NCBI GenBank assembly: GCA_020055645.1
Contig: CM034546.1
Span: 12,028,001-12,092,000 of the forward strand
Reading direction: 5' to 3'
Source of the DNA: Tomocerus qinae
Lineage: Eukaryota; Arthropoda; Collembola; Entomobryomorpha; Tomoceridae
DNA length: 64,000 nt
Position 1 is the stretch's first letter; the number at the start of each line of letters is the position of its first letter. Below are positions 1-12,174 of the stretch, in pieces. The notes under the pieces were generated by a model. It was given only the letters and a program-made list of their open reading frames with translations, made no database searches and was not told the DNA's origin. The position numbers and the translations under genes are program-made.

Positions 1-115
1 GCCTTTAAATTTGGGTCAGCATTTATATTTGGGTCAGGTTTTAAATTTTTAGGTCAGAATTAACAATGATTTGATCAGTAGCATAAATCCAGTTGTTTTG
101 GAATTCGCGTATTAC

Positions 116-143
116 ATGACATGTCCCATTTGGGACATGTCAT
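116..143. repeat. Perfect 12-bp inverted repeat
   Basis: The arms ATGACATGTCCC and GGGACATGTCAT are separated by a four-base loop. Further GGGACATGTC and CCCAAATGGGA motifs follow to about 245, so this is probably the end of a small foldback element upstream of the P450 exons. No target-site duplication could be fixed. Confidence 0.6.
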
Positions 144-330
144 TTCGAAACCGTGTGCAATTACGCGGCGGGAATCAATCCCAAATGGGACTAATGGGAA
201 TCCCAATTGGGACATGTCTTGTGTTACAGTTCATTTCGTATGTCATGTAGTCTAGGGTTAGCTCATATTTTTTTAATTGGTTTGCTTTAAATTTAAATTT
301 TATATTAACGTGTACATTTTGGAAATTCAG

Positions 331-1773
331 GCATTGCTTTTACGGAAGGGAGATTGTGGATGGAACAGAGAAAATTTATTATCAAACACCTCAGAGATTT
401 TGGTTGGTCTTCGAAGTCTATCGATTCTCGTTTACAGGAAGAGGCTTTGGAAACCATCGCCGAATTAAAATCCAAGATTGGAATACCAATAAATTTACAT
501 GAGTATTTCTATGCCGCAGCAATAAATAGTCTTTGGGAAATGGTGGCTGGCGAGCGCTTTACAATAGACGACCCTCAATTTATCAGACTAAATACTTTAA
601 TTACAACGTAAATATCATGCCCTAATTAAATACTATTATTTTTATGATACCGGTGTACATTTTAAATATGAAAATTGTTTCCCTTTAGAAATTTGAAAGA
701 TGCAGCCACGTTTTCCGCGTCCATGATGTTTCCCTGGTTGCAGTACTTAAGATGGGACAAACAACTTGCGTTTAAAAATAATTCCTCAGAAATACATGAC
801 TTTGTCAAGCAACGTGTTTTGGAGCACAAAAAAACTTTCAATGAAGGAGTTAATAGGGATTTAATTGATTGCTATCTGAACCAAATTAATGAAACTTCAG
901 ATTCCCAATCTAGTTTTTACAAGGAAACTGGAGGTTTGGACGTGATTTAAAATTAAATTTTTTCTTTGTGAATTACAATATTAGCGACTTACATTGAGTT
1001 TGCTACTTTTCAGATATAAATATGATTTTTTCAATTTCGGAGTTTATTTTTGCTGGTATTGAAACTATATTTGTTACTTTGTCTTGGATCACTCTTTCCA
1101 TGGCCCATTTCCCTGAGGTTCAAGAAAAACTTCATGCGGAGTGTAAGGATGTCGTTGGATTAGGAAATAATCCTTCTTTAACACATAAAAACAGGTATAC
1201 ATTTTGTTTATTAATTTAATCACAATGATTGATTCTAGAAAGGTTAAGCATTTTGTTTAAAATATAAAATTCAAAGAGGGAAATTATAATTAATTTTCCA
1301 ATAATTACTATCAATAATTTTTTAGAATGCCCTATACCCAAGCTGTTATTATGGAAGTGCAGAGATACACCAAAGTTAGTTCTCAAATTATGCACAGAAC
1401 TACAGAGGATGTTGAATTTCAAGGTTACAGGATTCCAAAGGACACCGCAGTATTTTCCAATATGTTTGAAATTATGAGTGATCCGGTTGTGTGGGGCGAC
1501 CCACACAATTTCCGCCCAGAAAGATTTCTCAGTGAGGATGGCCAGGAAATCATTAGACATGACGCGTTTTTACCTTTTTCGTTTGGAAAGAAAGTTTGCC
1601 CCGCAGAGAACTACGCAAAAGACCAGATGTTCATATTCGTTTCCAATATTTTTCTCAATTTTAGAGTAGATTTTGACAAAAGTAGCCCAAAGCCAACATT
1701 TGAAAGCGAGATGGGAGTATTTACAGTGTACCCTAAAGAGCATACACTTGTTCTTTACGATAGATATATTTAA
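331..1773 (+). CDS. Cytochrome P450, clan 2-like, 3' part (four exons, N-terminus outside window)
   Basis: Haem-thiolate monooxygenase, expected on the endoplasmic reticulum membrane, oxidising lipophilic substrates. Exons read as 331-607, 689-933, 1014-1194 and 1326-1773; each junction has GT/AG borders and matching phase. The visible protein is about 383 residues. It starts in the C-helix region with WMEQRKF, the W-x-E-Q-R-(R/K)-F pattern of CYP2-like enzymes. It continues through the I-helix AGIET motif, the K-helix ExxR (EVQR), the PERF motif (FRPERF) and the haem loop FSFGKKVCPAE, with the ligand cysteine at 1597-1599. The loop has Lys where the consensus Arg usually stands and Ala where Gly follows the Cys, which is tolerated but unusual. 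About 110 N-terminal residues including the membrane anchor are missing and should lie left of position 1. No stop or frameshift is seen. The substrate cannot be inferred. Confidence 0.88.
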
Positions 1774-2759
1774 ATAATTACATGATCAATCAACTTGTAA
1801 TAAAAGTTATTTTTTGTCTACTTTCACCAGTAGATTTAATCATAAATAACTATTTACCATACTTAAGCAAAGTGGCTGTTTATGTGACCTGTGTGCTCCG
1901 TATGTATACCGCAAATGCTATTACAAACGGTGGATATGTAATAAACGCCTCTCAATCAATTATTAGATCTCTTATTAGAAGTTTCTAGCCCGTCCAGTCA
2001 GTTAGTGCTTTCTCTTTTAATCAATAAGCCTTGAATACATATATTCATCATTTAAATTATTCATTATGTGTTTGTCTCTTTCTTGCTTTGCGATTCTGAG
2101 AAACGACGAAGAAATTTGGGGACCTCAAACATTATTATGCTTGATATTATACCACATAATATAAATAAGTACCACCTAGGTTATGACACAAGTGAATATG
2201 TATATCAGTAAAAGAATAATAATATTTTATTATGCATAGCGCTAAAAATTGTCACATGAATTATTAATTTTAGGGAGTTATAATTGTTCATCCGATATTT
2301 CAAATATTGTAAATGTGTATCTTAATGAGCTTTTACAATTGTACATAAGCATCACACAAAATCTACTTTCTCGTTAGTAAAGAATGATGGTTTTGTAGTT
2401 ACAATTAAAAGACCTATGCTAGCAAAGAAGTAAATCTTGACACTAAAAATTCTCCCCGAGTTGTCCCTAAATGTAGTTAGATAAATATTTTCCAACTGTA
2501 GGTATTATCTTTAGGTAAATGAACAATTGTGAAATAAAATATTTGAAATTAATGAAATAAATACAATGCGCATGTGTACATGCAAGCGCAATTCATTTAT
2601 TTCGCGCGAAATTTATTGAAATTTATTGAAATAAATGCCATGTACCCTATTTATTTCATTTATTTCAAATATTTCATTTTTCATGGAAAATGAGAGTGAA
2701 ATATTTCAAAAATTTCGCCTATTTATTTCCCAGAAATATTTCAAGTGCCATGTCTGCAT
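1774..2759. other. Intergenic, no gene seen
   Basis: AT-rich sequence. The stretch 2560-2755 is dense in TTATTTCA/TGAAATAA words and looks like decayed simple repeat. No open frame with family similarity is recognised. Confidence 0.6.
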
Positions 2760-3403
2760 ATTAGCATTTATAATTGCTACTCAATATGAAACGTGGATAA
2801 CGAGCGATATTATTGCACAACCAGGCAGAAAACAATTTGTTAATTTGAAAGATCTGTTAGAAAACAATTACAAGTTGTAGTTAGAGAAGAACAAAAGACG
2901 AGATTTTAACGACCAGAGATACGAATTGTTTGAGAAATTTAAAATTCTGGATAGATATAATACAAGTATGCACAGATTCGATTGGCAAATCGACGCATTA
3001 CCTGATGACAAGAAAATGCCTTTTCACTGAAACTTTTTGTCACAATTGACAAGAGTGAATATCTCGTACACTCAATACCATCATCAACAATGTCTTCAGA
3101 TGGAATTTGCATGACAGTAAAAGAAATGATCTAGCTGAACCAATTTCTTATGAATTCAGAAATTGCTGCAGATATAAATTCTAATCATATTTTCAGGGTA
3201 TGCAAGAAAGAGGGTTCTTAAAATATTTTAAACAACAGAGGAATTTCGAATTTCTATTAAAGTATAAACTATCCTTTACAAAACTCAAGTTTGAAGAGTC
3301 TCAGATTGTGGCGATAAGTCTTTTGATGAAGATTCATACCATTTTCTTTGTTTGTGGATACTTTTTACTTTTTACTATGTTCCTAGAAAGATTCAAGGCA
3401 TGA
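2760..3403 (+). pseudogene. Ionotropic receptor (IR) fragment, group B, C-terminal half
   Basis: Remnant of a receptor paralogous to the intact gene at 26832-28775. The match starts in M3 (ATQYETWITSDI), runs through the second ligand-lobe segment (KQFVNLKDLLEN, KFKILDRYN, HRFDWQ) and ends in M4 (MKIHTIFFVCGYF) and FLERF. It is broken by a TAG near 2878 where the paralogue reads Leu, by a deletion around 3010-3040 that shifts frame, and by further small indels near 3130-3200. The N-terminal half, M1 and pore loop are absent. The final residues are cut off by a low-complexity GCCTTTTTG repeat. It cannot encode a channel. Confidence 0.85.
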
Positions 3404-3530
3404 AAAAGGTTGCCTTTTTGCTAGCAAAAAGGCAAAAAGCCACCTTTTTAACTTTTTGCTACCTTTCTTGCCTTTTTGCTACCTTTTTGCCTTTTTGTGC
3501 TTTTTGCCTTTTTGGAGTAGTCACCGCCAC
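3404..3530. repeat. GCCTTTTTGC low-complexity repeat with 22-bp palindrome
   Basis: About ten copies of a GCCTTTTTG-type word occur here. A perfect palindrome at 3412-3433 has arms GCCTTTTTGCT and AGCAAAAAGGC. The block directly abuts the broken end of the IR fragment. Confidence 0.7.
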
Positions 3531-4020
3531 CTGTGATACTTCATTAAAGCTAACTTTTATAGACTGTTCCGTCCTACACATTCAATATTCAGATAAATTG
3601 CAGATGCTATAATTAGTTTTTTGATTATTAAACTATTTATTACTAATACTACACAATTCAAAATAAACTATAATGTATTTGTGACAAGCCGTATAGCGTA
3701 TAGTAAAAAATGAGCCAGGTCGAACATCTGCGTACTGTGTACAATAAATACTATATGAGATATATCAGCTCAAGCAAAATATCCAGTATTTGACTGTTTG
3801 AACTATTTTACCTCTTTATTCCTTACATTTTCTGCTATCTTGTCAATCTCGCCATTTTCATTCCAAACATGACAGGTAAAAATTTAATTTTACAAAATGT
3901 AAATTTTACAAAATTTTGTTGCTTTTATTTTATTCGCGCCCTTCTTTATTCTGTTTTTGTGTAAAAATTATGTTCATAATTTCAATTCTGACTAAGAAAC
4001 GCATGCTCTTTCAGATGCTA
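3531..4020. other. Intergenic, no gene seen
   Basis: AT-rich sequence between the low-complexity block and the minisatellite. No supported open frame or RNA gene was recognised. Confidence 0.5.
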
Positions 4021-5110
4021 AGTGCACAATGGTAAAATTGGGATGGCAAAATTGAACAATGGTAAAATTAGTATGTAATAACGCATGATGGTAAAATTGG
4101 GATGTAATAATGCACAATGGAAAAATTGGGATGGTAATTTCAATTACCTCAATTTTACCATTGTACAATTTTACATCCTAATTTTAGCATTGTGTATTTT
4201 TACCATCTCAATTTTACCAATGTGCATGTTTACCATCCCAATTTTTCCATTGTGCATTACTACATCCCAATTTTACCAATTTGCGTTTTTACATCCCAAT
4301 TATACGATTGTGCATTATTATATCGCAATTTTACCATTATGCATTATTACATACCAAATTTACCATTGTGCAATTTTACCATCCCAATTTTACCATTGTG
4401 CACTTAAATTATCCCAATTTTACCATTGTGCACTTAAATTATCCCAATTTTACCATTGTGCACTTAAATTATCCCAATTTTACCATTGTGCACTTAAATT
4501 ATCCCAATTTTACCATTGTGCAATTTTACATCCTAATTTTAGCATTGTATATTTTTACCATCTCAATTTTACCATTGTGCAATTTTACATCCTAATTTTA
4601 GCATTGTATATTTTTACCATCTCAATTTTACCAATGTGCATGTTTACCATCCCAATTTTTCCATCATGCATTATTACATCCCAATTTTACCATCATGCAT
4701 TATTACATACCAATTTTACCATTGTGCATTATTACATCGCAATTTTACCATTATGCATTATTACATACCAATTTTACCATTGTGCATTATTACATCGCAA
4801 TTTTACCATTATGCATTATTACATACCAATTTTACCATGGTGCATTATTATATCGCAATTTTACCATTATGAATTATTACATACCAATTTTATCATTGTT
4901 CAATTTTGCCATCCCAATTTTACCTTTGCGCACTTTAATTACCCTGATTTTACCATTAGTCGTTTTTACCATCCTAATTTTACCATTGTGCACTATTACA
5001 TTCTAATTTAACCATTGTAAATTTTTACCATCCCAATTTTACCATTTTGCAATTTTACCATCACAATTTTACCATTGTGTGCTTTTACCATCCCAATTGT
5101 ACCATTATGA
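4021..5110. repeat. Minisatellite, 29-30 bp unit, with internal orientation switch
   Basis: Roughly 35 units share the core CCCAATTTTACCATTGTGCA. Near 4400-4520 the unit is exactly 30 bp in four near-identical copies (CACTTAAATT + ATCCCAATTT + TACCATTGTG). Around 4741-4830 it is 29 bp. The first ~110 bp (4021-4135) carry the same core in the opposite orientation (GCACAATGGTAAAATTGGGA), so the array has an inverted junction at about 4135-4145. The units contain almost no stop codons in the forward frames, which creates long spurious open frames with no gene-like composition. Confidence 0.93.
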
Positions 5111-5523
5111 AATTCGTTTGTCAAGTCTACCCATGATAAGTTTTGTCATTGTGTCCTCTGTTTTATTCATTTTCACACTGTGCTACTTTTGGTTTTAGAG
5201 AGCTTTTAGAGAGCAGATCTATAGTTGCTCTGCTCGTTATAGCTCTACTCCTTTGGCGCTCTGCTCGTTATGGCTCTGCTCCTTCTCTGCTCGCTCGTTA
5301 TTCCCTGGCGAGCCGCTTCTTAAGCAGCTCTGACTAATTTCCTTATTTTTGCAAAACTCTATGGGATTATACAGTTTGCATTTGATCTAAAAAGAAAATA
5401 CTTTATTAAATCTATATAGAATCACAATAAATGAAACCTCTAACTAATTCTATCTAAGAGTGACATATTTTGTTTGGTATATTACATTGTCCGAATTGAA
5501 CATTTTGACATTTGAAGCAGTCT
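5111..5523. other. Intergenic; short GAGC/GCTC-rich repeat
   Basis: Between 5188 and 5335 the word GCTCTGCTCGTTAT recurs with variants and faces AGAGAGC copies, forming a small imperfect inverted and tandem repeat. The rest is the 3' flank of the minus-strand IR gene. Confidence 0.5.
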
Positions 5524-8078
5524 TTATCTATATCTAGCATGACATCTTCTTAAGCGTGGTGCCCTGGACAGCATCCTAGTTCGCCGATTCTGTGTACCGG
5601 GCTTGAATATAACGGTCATCTGACGATACATGTCTGAAAACTTCTTGAGTAATTTTTGCAATACCATAAGTGTGTATGTTTTCAAAAGCATTCTAACTTC
5701 ATACATAAACACAGATGCGTAAATGGCACTGAGAACTATAGAAATTATAAATATAGTAGTTATGTTGGCCTTTAGTGAAAGTGGTTTCAAAGGCTGCCTT
5801 CCCAAACATTCCGAGCACTGAACAAAATTTTTGTTTTTCGAAAATTCTAACCATTTTTTATAGATTCCAGTTTCAAATATTTTTTTAAATCGCTGGATAA
5901 TAATGTTTTTGTGGATAGAGCCTAATGGATGATGAAACAGTTGTATAGCAAATCCATATCTTTCAGGCATAAATTGATTTTCCATTTTTCCTTTGTATAA
6001 TTTTCTTTTAGGTTGCATTATTGATTCTTTTGTTTCCCATTTAGATCGATTAAAAAATCGATGTAATTGGCTTTGTTTGTCTATCCAAGCGGAGTTATTA
6101 CATTCTGATATCCATTTTTGTAAAGTAGTGAATGGAAATCCTGGAGGAAAACTGTGTGTGTTAAATAATTCCATTACTGATTTCCAATTACCAATTTGTC
6201 GCAGGGAATCAGAATGCAATACCAAATGGAAGTCTAACACCTTTAAAAAGCTTATGAATTTTAAATAGCAAGATTTAACTGATCTACAAGCATCCCATGC
6301 ATTTTGAAGTGTTTTCCTGTCCCTGCTCTCAGTCATGTTCCACTTGATATTATATGGTCTGTAGCATTGATTTCGTTGGGTAATATCTGTAACGTTTGTG
6401 TGAATGGTGCAGTTAGAGTCGATATTCGTCTCATCATTAATGCCATTGTGTGGATCTATTTTCATTTCATTCAATGTTGTAATAAGAATTTCGGTCAAGT
6501 TATCTAACGGATCATCGTCATCCCAAATTGAACTGGATGATACGATGGACTGATTTAGAAAACTTTCAATTGATTCAAGACGTTGAGGCTGAGGATCATC
6601 TGTTAAATCTGTAGTGACAATTCCTTTGTATGCGTTGGTTAATACAACAGCTGTTACAAGAAAAGGACCAATAACCAGCTTCAACCACAATGTGTTTTTA
6701 AACCTTCTAGGGATTGAGTAGCCTACTTCTAATAGATACGAAAAGACCATTAACATGACGGGAACGCCTTTTTGCTTTTTAAAATGAAAAACAATTTCCA
6801 CAAATGCTGTAATAGTTAGAGACGTTGTCAGAATTGCAATCCACGATGTCAATGAATACGGTTTAATATAACCGCCAAAAGAAATAAATCCATCTTCAAT
6901 TATTGAACATGATAAGAAGTTATATCCTTCTGTTAGTGTATAAATACTGTCGGTTGAAATATAGACATGAGGAGTTATAAACAACTCTGAAAGTAACTCT
7001 ATTTCAAAAAAAACATGACCGAATGATAAACGTCTATTATGGAAACGAAGGCAGTATTCACCTTGAGAAAATGTTGTGTTATCTTCTTGAATAAGCAAAG
7101 AATCTATCGCAATTCGATAATCTGTATTGCTAAATGATGACATTGGAATAAAATAGTTATTTTGAGCATGAGAGCCACAGTGCACTAATCTTTTTTGTTT
7201 GAAAAATCCAATTTTACTAAAAATAACTAACGGCAAGCTATTCTTAAAAAAGGTTTGTAGTGCAAGACTCTTGAAACTTTCCAAAGTTAGTTTTGGGGGG
7301 CAATTAAATTCCAGTAGTTTTTTAGAGAAAAAACGTTGTCCTGTTTCACACTTCTGGCAAAGGAAATACTCTTTGCACTCTTTTCTTTCATCGGAGTAAT
7401 GCTCATGGATAAAAACGGAGGGATATTTAAAAATAAAACTTTTTTCTTCCAAATTGTAGAATTGCGTAATGAAATGATCCTTCTTGGTATCATTAGTCAA
7501 TAAGTCACCATCTACAATCATATGAAGACAAATTGAATCTCCAAGCCAACCGTACTCTCTAAATATTTCGAATATTTCGCGAATATTTTTATAAGAGTGT
7601 GACGGAACAATGTAAGTTATAGCTATTTGTACTGCAACAAAACCTTCTAATAAATTCGACGGATTAAGCCCAACGGAAATTTCACTCTTACAATTTAATT
7701 TGGAAAATAATGGAGTAGCTGCTACTTTCTTGAATAGTGAAACTCGTTGTAAGTAACATTTCTTCCTGAGATTTAGGAATAATGGGAACATATCTAATAA
7801 AAAAAATCGTCGATTGTACACCTTGAATGATTTTTTACATAGTTTTCCAATCCATCTAAATTACTAAGCGTGAAGGGAGTAGTTACATGAATTAACTCTT
7901 CTTTGGATTTTTGAAGTATTTTTTCATTAAACTTTGTTTCACTGTGAAAAATAAAATTTAGGTTGCAGTTTTCCTGTAACTTTGATAGTGTTGTTAATTG
8001 TCCACCAATTGCCACTGCACTAGCTATGATAATTAAGAAATAAAATGTTGTTAGAGAGATCATATTTATATTCTGCAT
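5524..8078 (-). CDS. Ionotropic receptor (IR), group A, with one frameshift in a T8 run
   Basis: Divergent member of the ionotropic glutamate receptor superfamily, a putative ligand-gated cation channel of chemosensory neurons. Translation begins at ATG 8078-8076 with a hydrophobic signal segment (ISLTTFYFLIIIASAVA). The first frame (94 codons) stops at 7794. The remaining ~760 residues are in another frame from about 7810, and the break coincides with a run of eight T on the coding strand. The long frame has the receptor layout: M1 (SWIAILTTSLTITAFVEIVF), pore loop (MLMVFSYLLEVGYS), M3 with LTNAYKGIV replacing the classical SYTANLAAF, a large cysteine-bearing extracellular lobe, and M4 (IFIISIVLSAIYASVFMYEV). 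The PPGFPF segment before M4 is shared with the gene at 12175. No introns are seen. The frame break is either a recent disabling mutation or a homopolymer sequence error; the rest is open, which favours a gene only just lost or miscalled. Confidence 0.85.
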
Positions 8079-10081
8079 TTACTACGATGTTTTTTCTATT
8101 TTCTTTATAATCCCTTGCAATCAATTTGGCTAAAAATTTCAACGGACTGTCTAATGTCTGGCTTTCTATAGATGTAAGATTGAAAAGATTTTAAGTCACT
8201 TGAAATTTTTAAATAATGGTTCTAGTTAAATAGAACATTAACACGGGAGGGAGTATAGTATTAGGGATTGTAAAGTAAAAATTTAAGTAACTAAGGTTGC
8301 CATACAAGCCACCGTTTATATACTTTCATTAAATTGACTTAAAGTAATTAATGGCCTTCAACGATTACTAATTCCGGTCGAGTGGTTGTGTTCTTATCTA
8401 GGACAGGTAGGAAAGACTATTTGCTAATTTTGTATAATGTACACGCAATCTACCCTGTAATTTTCCACGATTAAAACATAGTATAACATCACTATAGACA
8501 AAAACTCCGGCACTTAATTTCTTTCTACTTTAAATATTTTATCTACACGGCCTTTATATATTAAAGTGGGTTATCTACTACATTGTCTTGATTGATAACT
8601 GCCAATGCTTACAAAAAACGGGTGTGTCTGATTTTGCAAAGGATTATGGTAGGGTATTCAATCCCGTGGTTCAGGAATTTCTCGGGAAAATAAATCTACG
8701 CACAATACGACAAAAATAATAATATCCGAAATTTGCCGGTACATCAGTTAGTAGATGTGGAAGCATCAATATGATTACTTATGCAGAATGAAAATCATGT
8801 AAATTATATTTAACAAAGAAGAAATAATTTATACTTTTTGATACTGTTTTGAAATTTGGCTATCTGTCTATAGAGGGCAATTGATATATACTTGAACATG
8901 GCCATATTATATAGCCGCTCTACCTCTTAAACGGAGGCTGCTATGCTATGCTATGCTAACCTTAATAGTAATGAGGCCACCAAAATTGGGATAATGAAAT
9001 ATTTGCAATCGAAATGAGGATAACAACTATTTTATCGGTTCAGACTTAGACCTATTAATTCGATGCATGACAAAATTTACCAACTTTTTACACAACATTT
9101 CCTTAACGACTTTCGTTAAAAATCATGTCTTTTCATCCATTGTGTAAGCACTTGTGGTTACTGGTTACTGTTTATTCTTAACTCAAATGACATGTTAATT
9201 AGACTTGAAATTGATATTTAATAGTAATATTCTCAATAAACGCTTGTAGCCTTATAGTGACTCAAGGATGGTGAAATAGATTTTTAAAGTCAACTTTCCC
9301 TTTCATCCTTTTGTCGAAAGTCAGCACATCTTTAAAATTCAAAACCTTTGAAAATTTATTACAAATTCTGTTTAAAGCGCTGGGGAACAATGAGAAAACA
9401 TCCTAAAAGATATAAAAACCACTATAAGAGAAATAGAGCAAGTAAAAATATTATGAGTTCGATAATAAAATAAAGTGTCAAAATAATTTCAAATATTGCA
9501 GAATGCTACATTGTTTTTACTTTTAACTCTTTTTGAAATCGGAATAACACGTCTTGCCTTGGTTTGATATTTAAAATGAAAAAAAGCAAAAGGCAAATAC
9601 TTTTTAAATATTTTGTACCTATTACAATAAAGCAAACTATAGTTTATTGTTCCTTAGATTTGAAAAACAAAAATGAAGTATGGAGGTGAAAAGCTATAAA
9701 TTAAAAGGAAATTGAAAGTATCCACTGTTGGCTAAAAACACTTCATATCTGATTATTGTTATTTATATTGTATTTTTAAAAAAGTGATTAGTGCCCAGAT
9801 TTGCACAGCCTTTGTGTCCCACTTAAAACACCAGAAAATATTTTAATCTGATAAAAATGTTTTTAGGTAACAGGGTAACACGCACGGTTGTAATTAGGAA
9901 TATTATTAATTAGCCCCAAAAATCCGGCAGTGCAGGATGTATATTAATTAGTATATGGAGTGAGCTTTGCGTGTGAAACACAATACAAGCGTATTTCTAT
10001 TAATATTATTTATTCTTTCTCAGATATTTTAACGAAAGTGGGATAAGAAATGAGAACTCACATAATGCTTGTACCTATACA
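8079..10081. other. Intergenic, no gene seen
   Basis: About 2 kb upstream of the minus-strand IR gene. A short CTATG microsatellite lies at about 8940-8957. No coding, tRNA or mobile-element signature was recognised. Confidence 0.5.
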
Positions 10082-10363
10082 TAAATATTTAAATAAACTG
10101 GGTGTCGACTAAGCACGAAACTAAGTGACTGAGACGGAGGTGAAATTTTGCCTTGAAAAGCATTAAATACCATTTGAAGGATCTTAAAAGTGACACTATT
10201 GTACACTATTGTAAGTACAACTATTTAGCTCAGCTCCCTGCCACTTTTTCGTGTTTCTTTTAAATCCTTCAAATATTTAATGCTTTTCAAGGTAAAAATT
10301 CATCTTACACATCTCGGTAACAAATTTCGTGATTAGTTGACACCCAGTTTATTTAAATATTTA
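10082..10363. mobile_element. Foldback MITE with ~115-bp inverted arms
   Basis: The ends read TAAATATTTAAATAAACTGG... and, inverted, the same with two mismatches in the first 39 bases. The arms extend inward with CCTTGAAAAGCATTAAAT matched on the other side, giving arms of about 115 bp around a short centre. There is no coding capacity. The AT-rich ends make the exact target duplication ambiguous, so the parent transposon family is not assigned. Confidence 0.8.
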
Positions 10364-12174
10364 GCAAAGTTCAGCTTCTCCATAGGCATGGGTACCGAGC
10401 TTTCTTCATTTTGAAAGTGACGGAATTCCCGAGCTGCTGAATTAAAAGAGCTTTTTTAACCTTGCTGAGCGCACGAACATACTTCCATTCCAAGAAATTG
10501 GTAATGCTACTTAATATTAATTGCAAATGGTTGGAGCTGCTTGGACCTTGCTTATAGTCATTTTGCGAGACTAGCAAAAAGCAGCATATATTATTTACGA
10601 AATGCAAATACATATTTAATGATCTTCTATCAAAGCAGACTTAAGAGTTTGTCTTGCCTACTTGTCTTTGTCCTAATTTAGAAAATGACCACGTTAAATA
10701 TGTGTGTAATGGAATCCTGAACGGTCTATCAATTTGAGAATCAAATTGTGTTTTTCTAATTTTATTTCTAATCATAAAACTCAAAAAATGGGTAACATGA
10801 CTAGTTTAATTTCATTCAAATTTTTATCGAATCCAAAATTCAAACTAGTTAAATTTAGCAATAGGTATAAATGTCAATTATTCCTGATTAGTGGTTTTCA
10901 TGTAGTGACTTAGCTGGAGGTCATATTTGTGAAAATTTCTTTTAATTAATCGTGTTTTTTGCTTGTTTTCAAAATGCGTCATTTGTCTGTACGTTCTACA
11001 TTTATTTGCTTTTCTCTTTACTTTGTTGATTGGATAATAAATAATTCAATTTCTCTATACAGATAGGTATAAGATTTCCCCATTTGGAAAATTAGCTGTC
11101 AAACAAACACTAACATGGATTGAAACATGACCATAATTTTATTTTAGTTAATATTACTACGAATTGAAGTTACTACTCAACACTAATGCTTAACTTAATA
11201 TTTAATGCTTGTATATCTTTCCTGTAAGGAGACAGAAATATATATAGGTAGCTGTTGATTAATATGCCATTAAATGCAATGTTAATGCTGCATTAAGGAA
11301 ATTAAAAATTGTTTAGGTATTATCTTTTGAGCGTCCATCATTAAATAGTATTTTCCATTTCGTTGGTGTTCACGGAACAAAATTACGACGAACCCCTGAT
11401 ATACTGAAATTCCCAAAAAAAGTGACGTTGCCACGAGAATCAAATTTAGAGGATTGCGAGAAATGGTTGAAAGATGTACATACTAATTTGGTGCTGGGCT
11501 TTGTTTCCCTTTGGAAGTCACAATCTTTTCAGATGTGCCAAACACAATTCTAACATCGTGCTTCATAGATATTAGGAAGTACAAACTTAAAAATCAATTT
11601 TAGCCTTTATTTTCTACTCATCTTTATTGAAGGACAAAATTGGTTTTGAAATTACATTTTAATGACATTTAGGATGGTTATTATAATGCGAAAATAAATA
11701 ATTGTATAAGGAACCTTAGCTACATCAATCGCATACAATAATATTTGTGTTTTCTGCGAGTTTCTACTTGTACTATTACCACATCATGAAGTGTGTAACA
11801 ATGAATTGAACTTCAACTGCTGTTTCCGTGCTATCAAAATCGACTCGAGAGGTAGCCATTAAAGAGCTGAATTTTGGCTGTTGTAGCCTCTCTAATTTTA
11901 ATTTCATCGGATTTTAAGGACGGTTGTTGTAAGAACGTATTGCAGATCAACCCTTTGCAATTCAATTGGAAAAACTGATTCCAATAGTTGAAAAATTCAA
12001 TCACCATTTACTTTCTCGTTTCTACAGTTTAATCTGCTGAATCACATCCAAAAACTGTGCATCTAATTGGGATATCATGAATCAAGTGAACGTCGACGAA
12101 GTTATCAATCATTCAAGACTATAAATCATCAATACTCTTCGACAAATTACCGCTTATCTTTAACGTAGACAAAA
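10364..12174. other. Intergenic, no gene seen
   Basis: About 1.8 kb of AT-rich sequence upstream of the IR gene at 12175. Short open frames here look random and no repeat with clear borders was found. Confidence 0.5.

Noticed and set aside
4085..5011. 308-codon open frame and several overlapping frames
   Set aside because: They lie wholly in the minisatellite, repeat the unit in every frame and have no protein-like composition.
7790..7850. A mini-intron instead of a frameshift in the minus-strand IR
   Set aside because: The GT...TTTTTTTTATTAG combinations tested (28 and 45 nt) do not restore the receptor frame and are too short.
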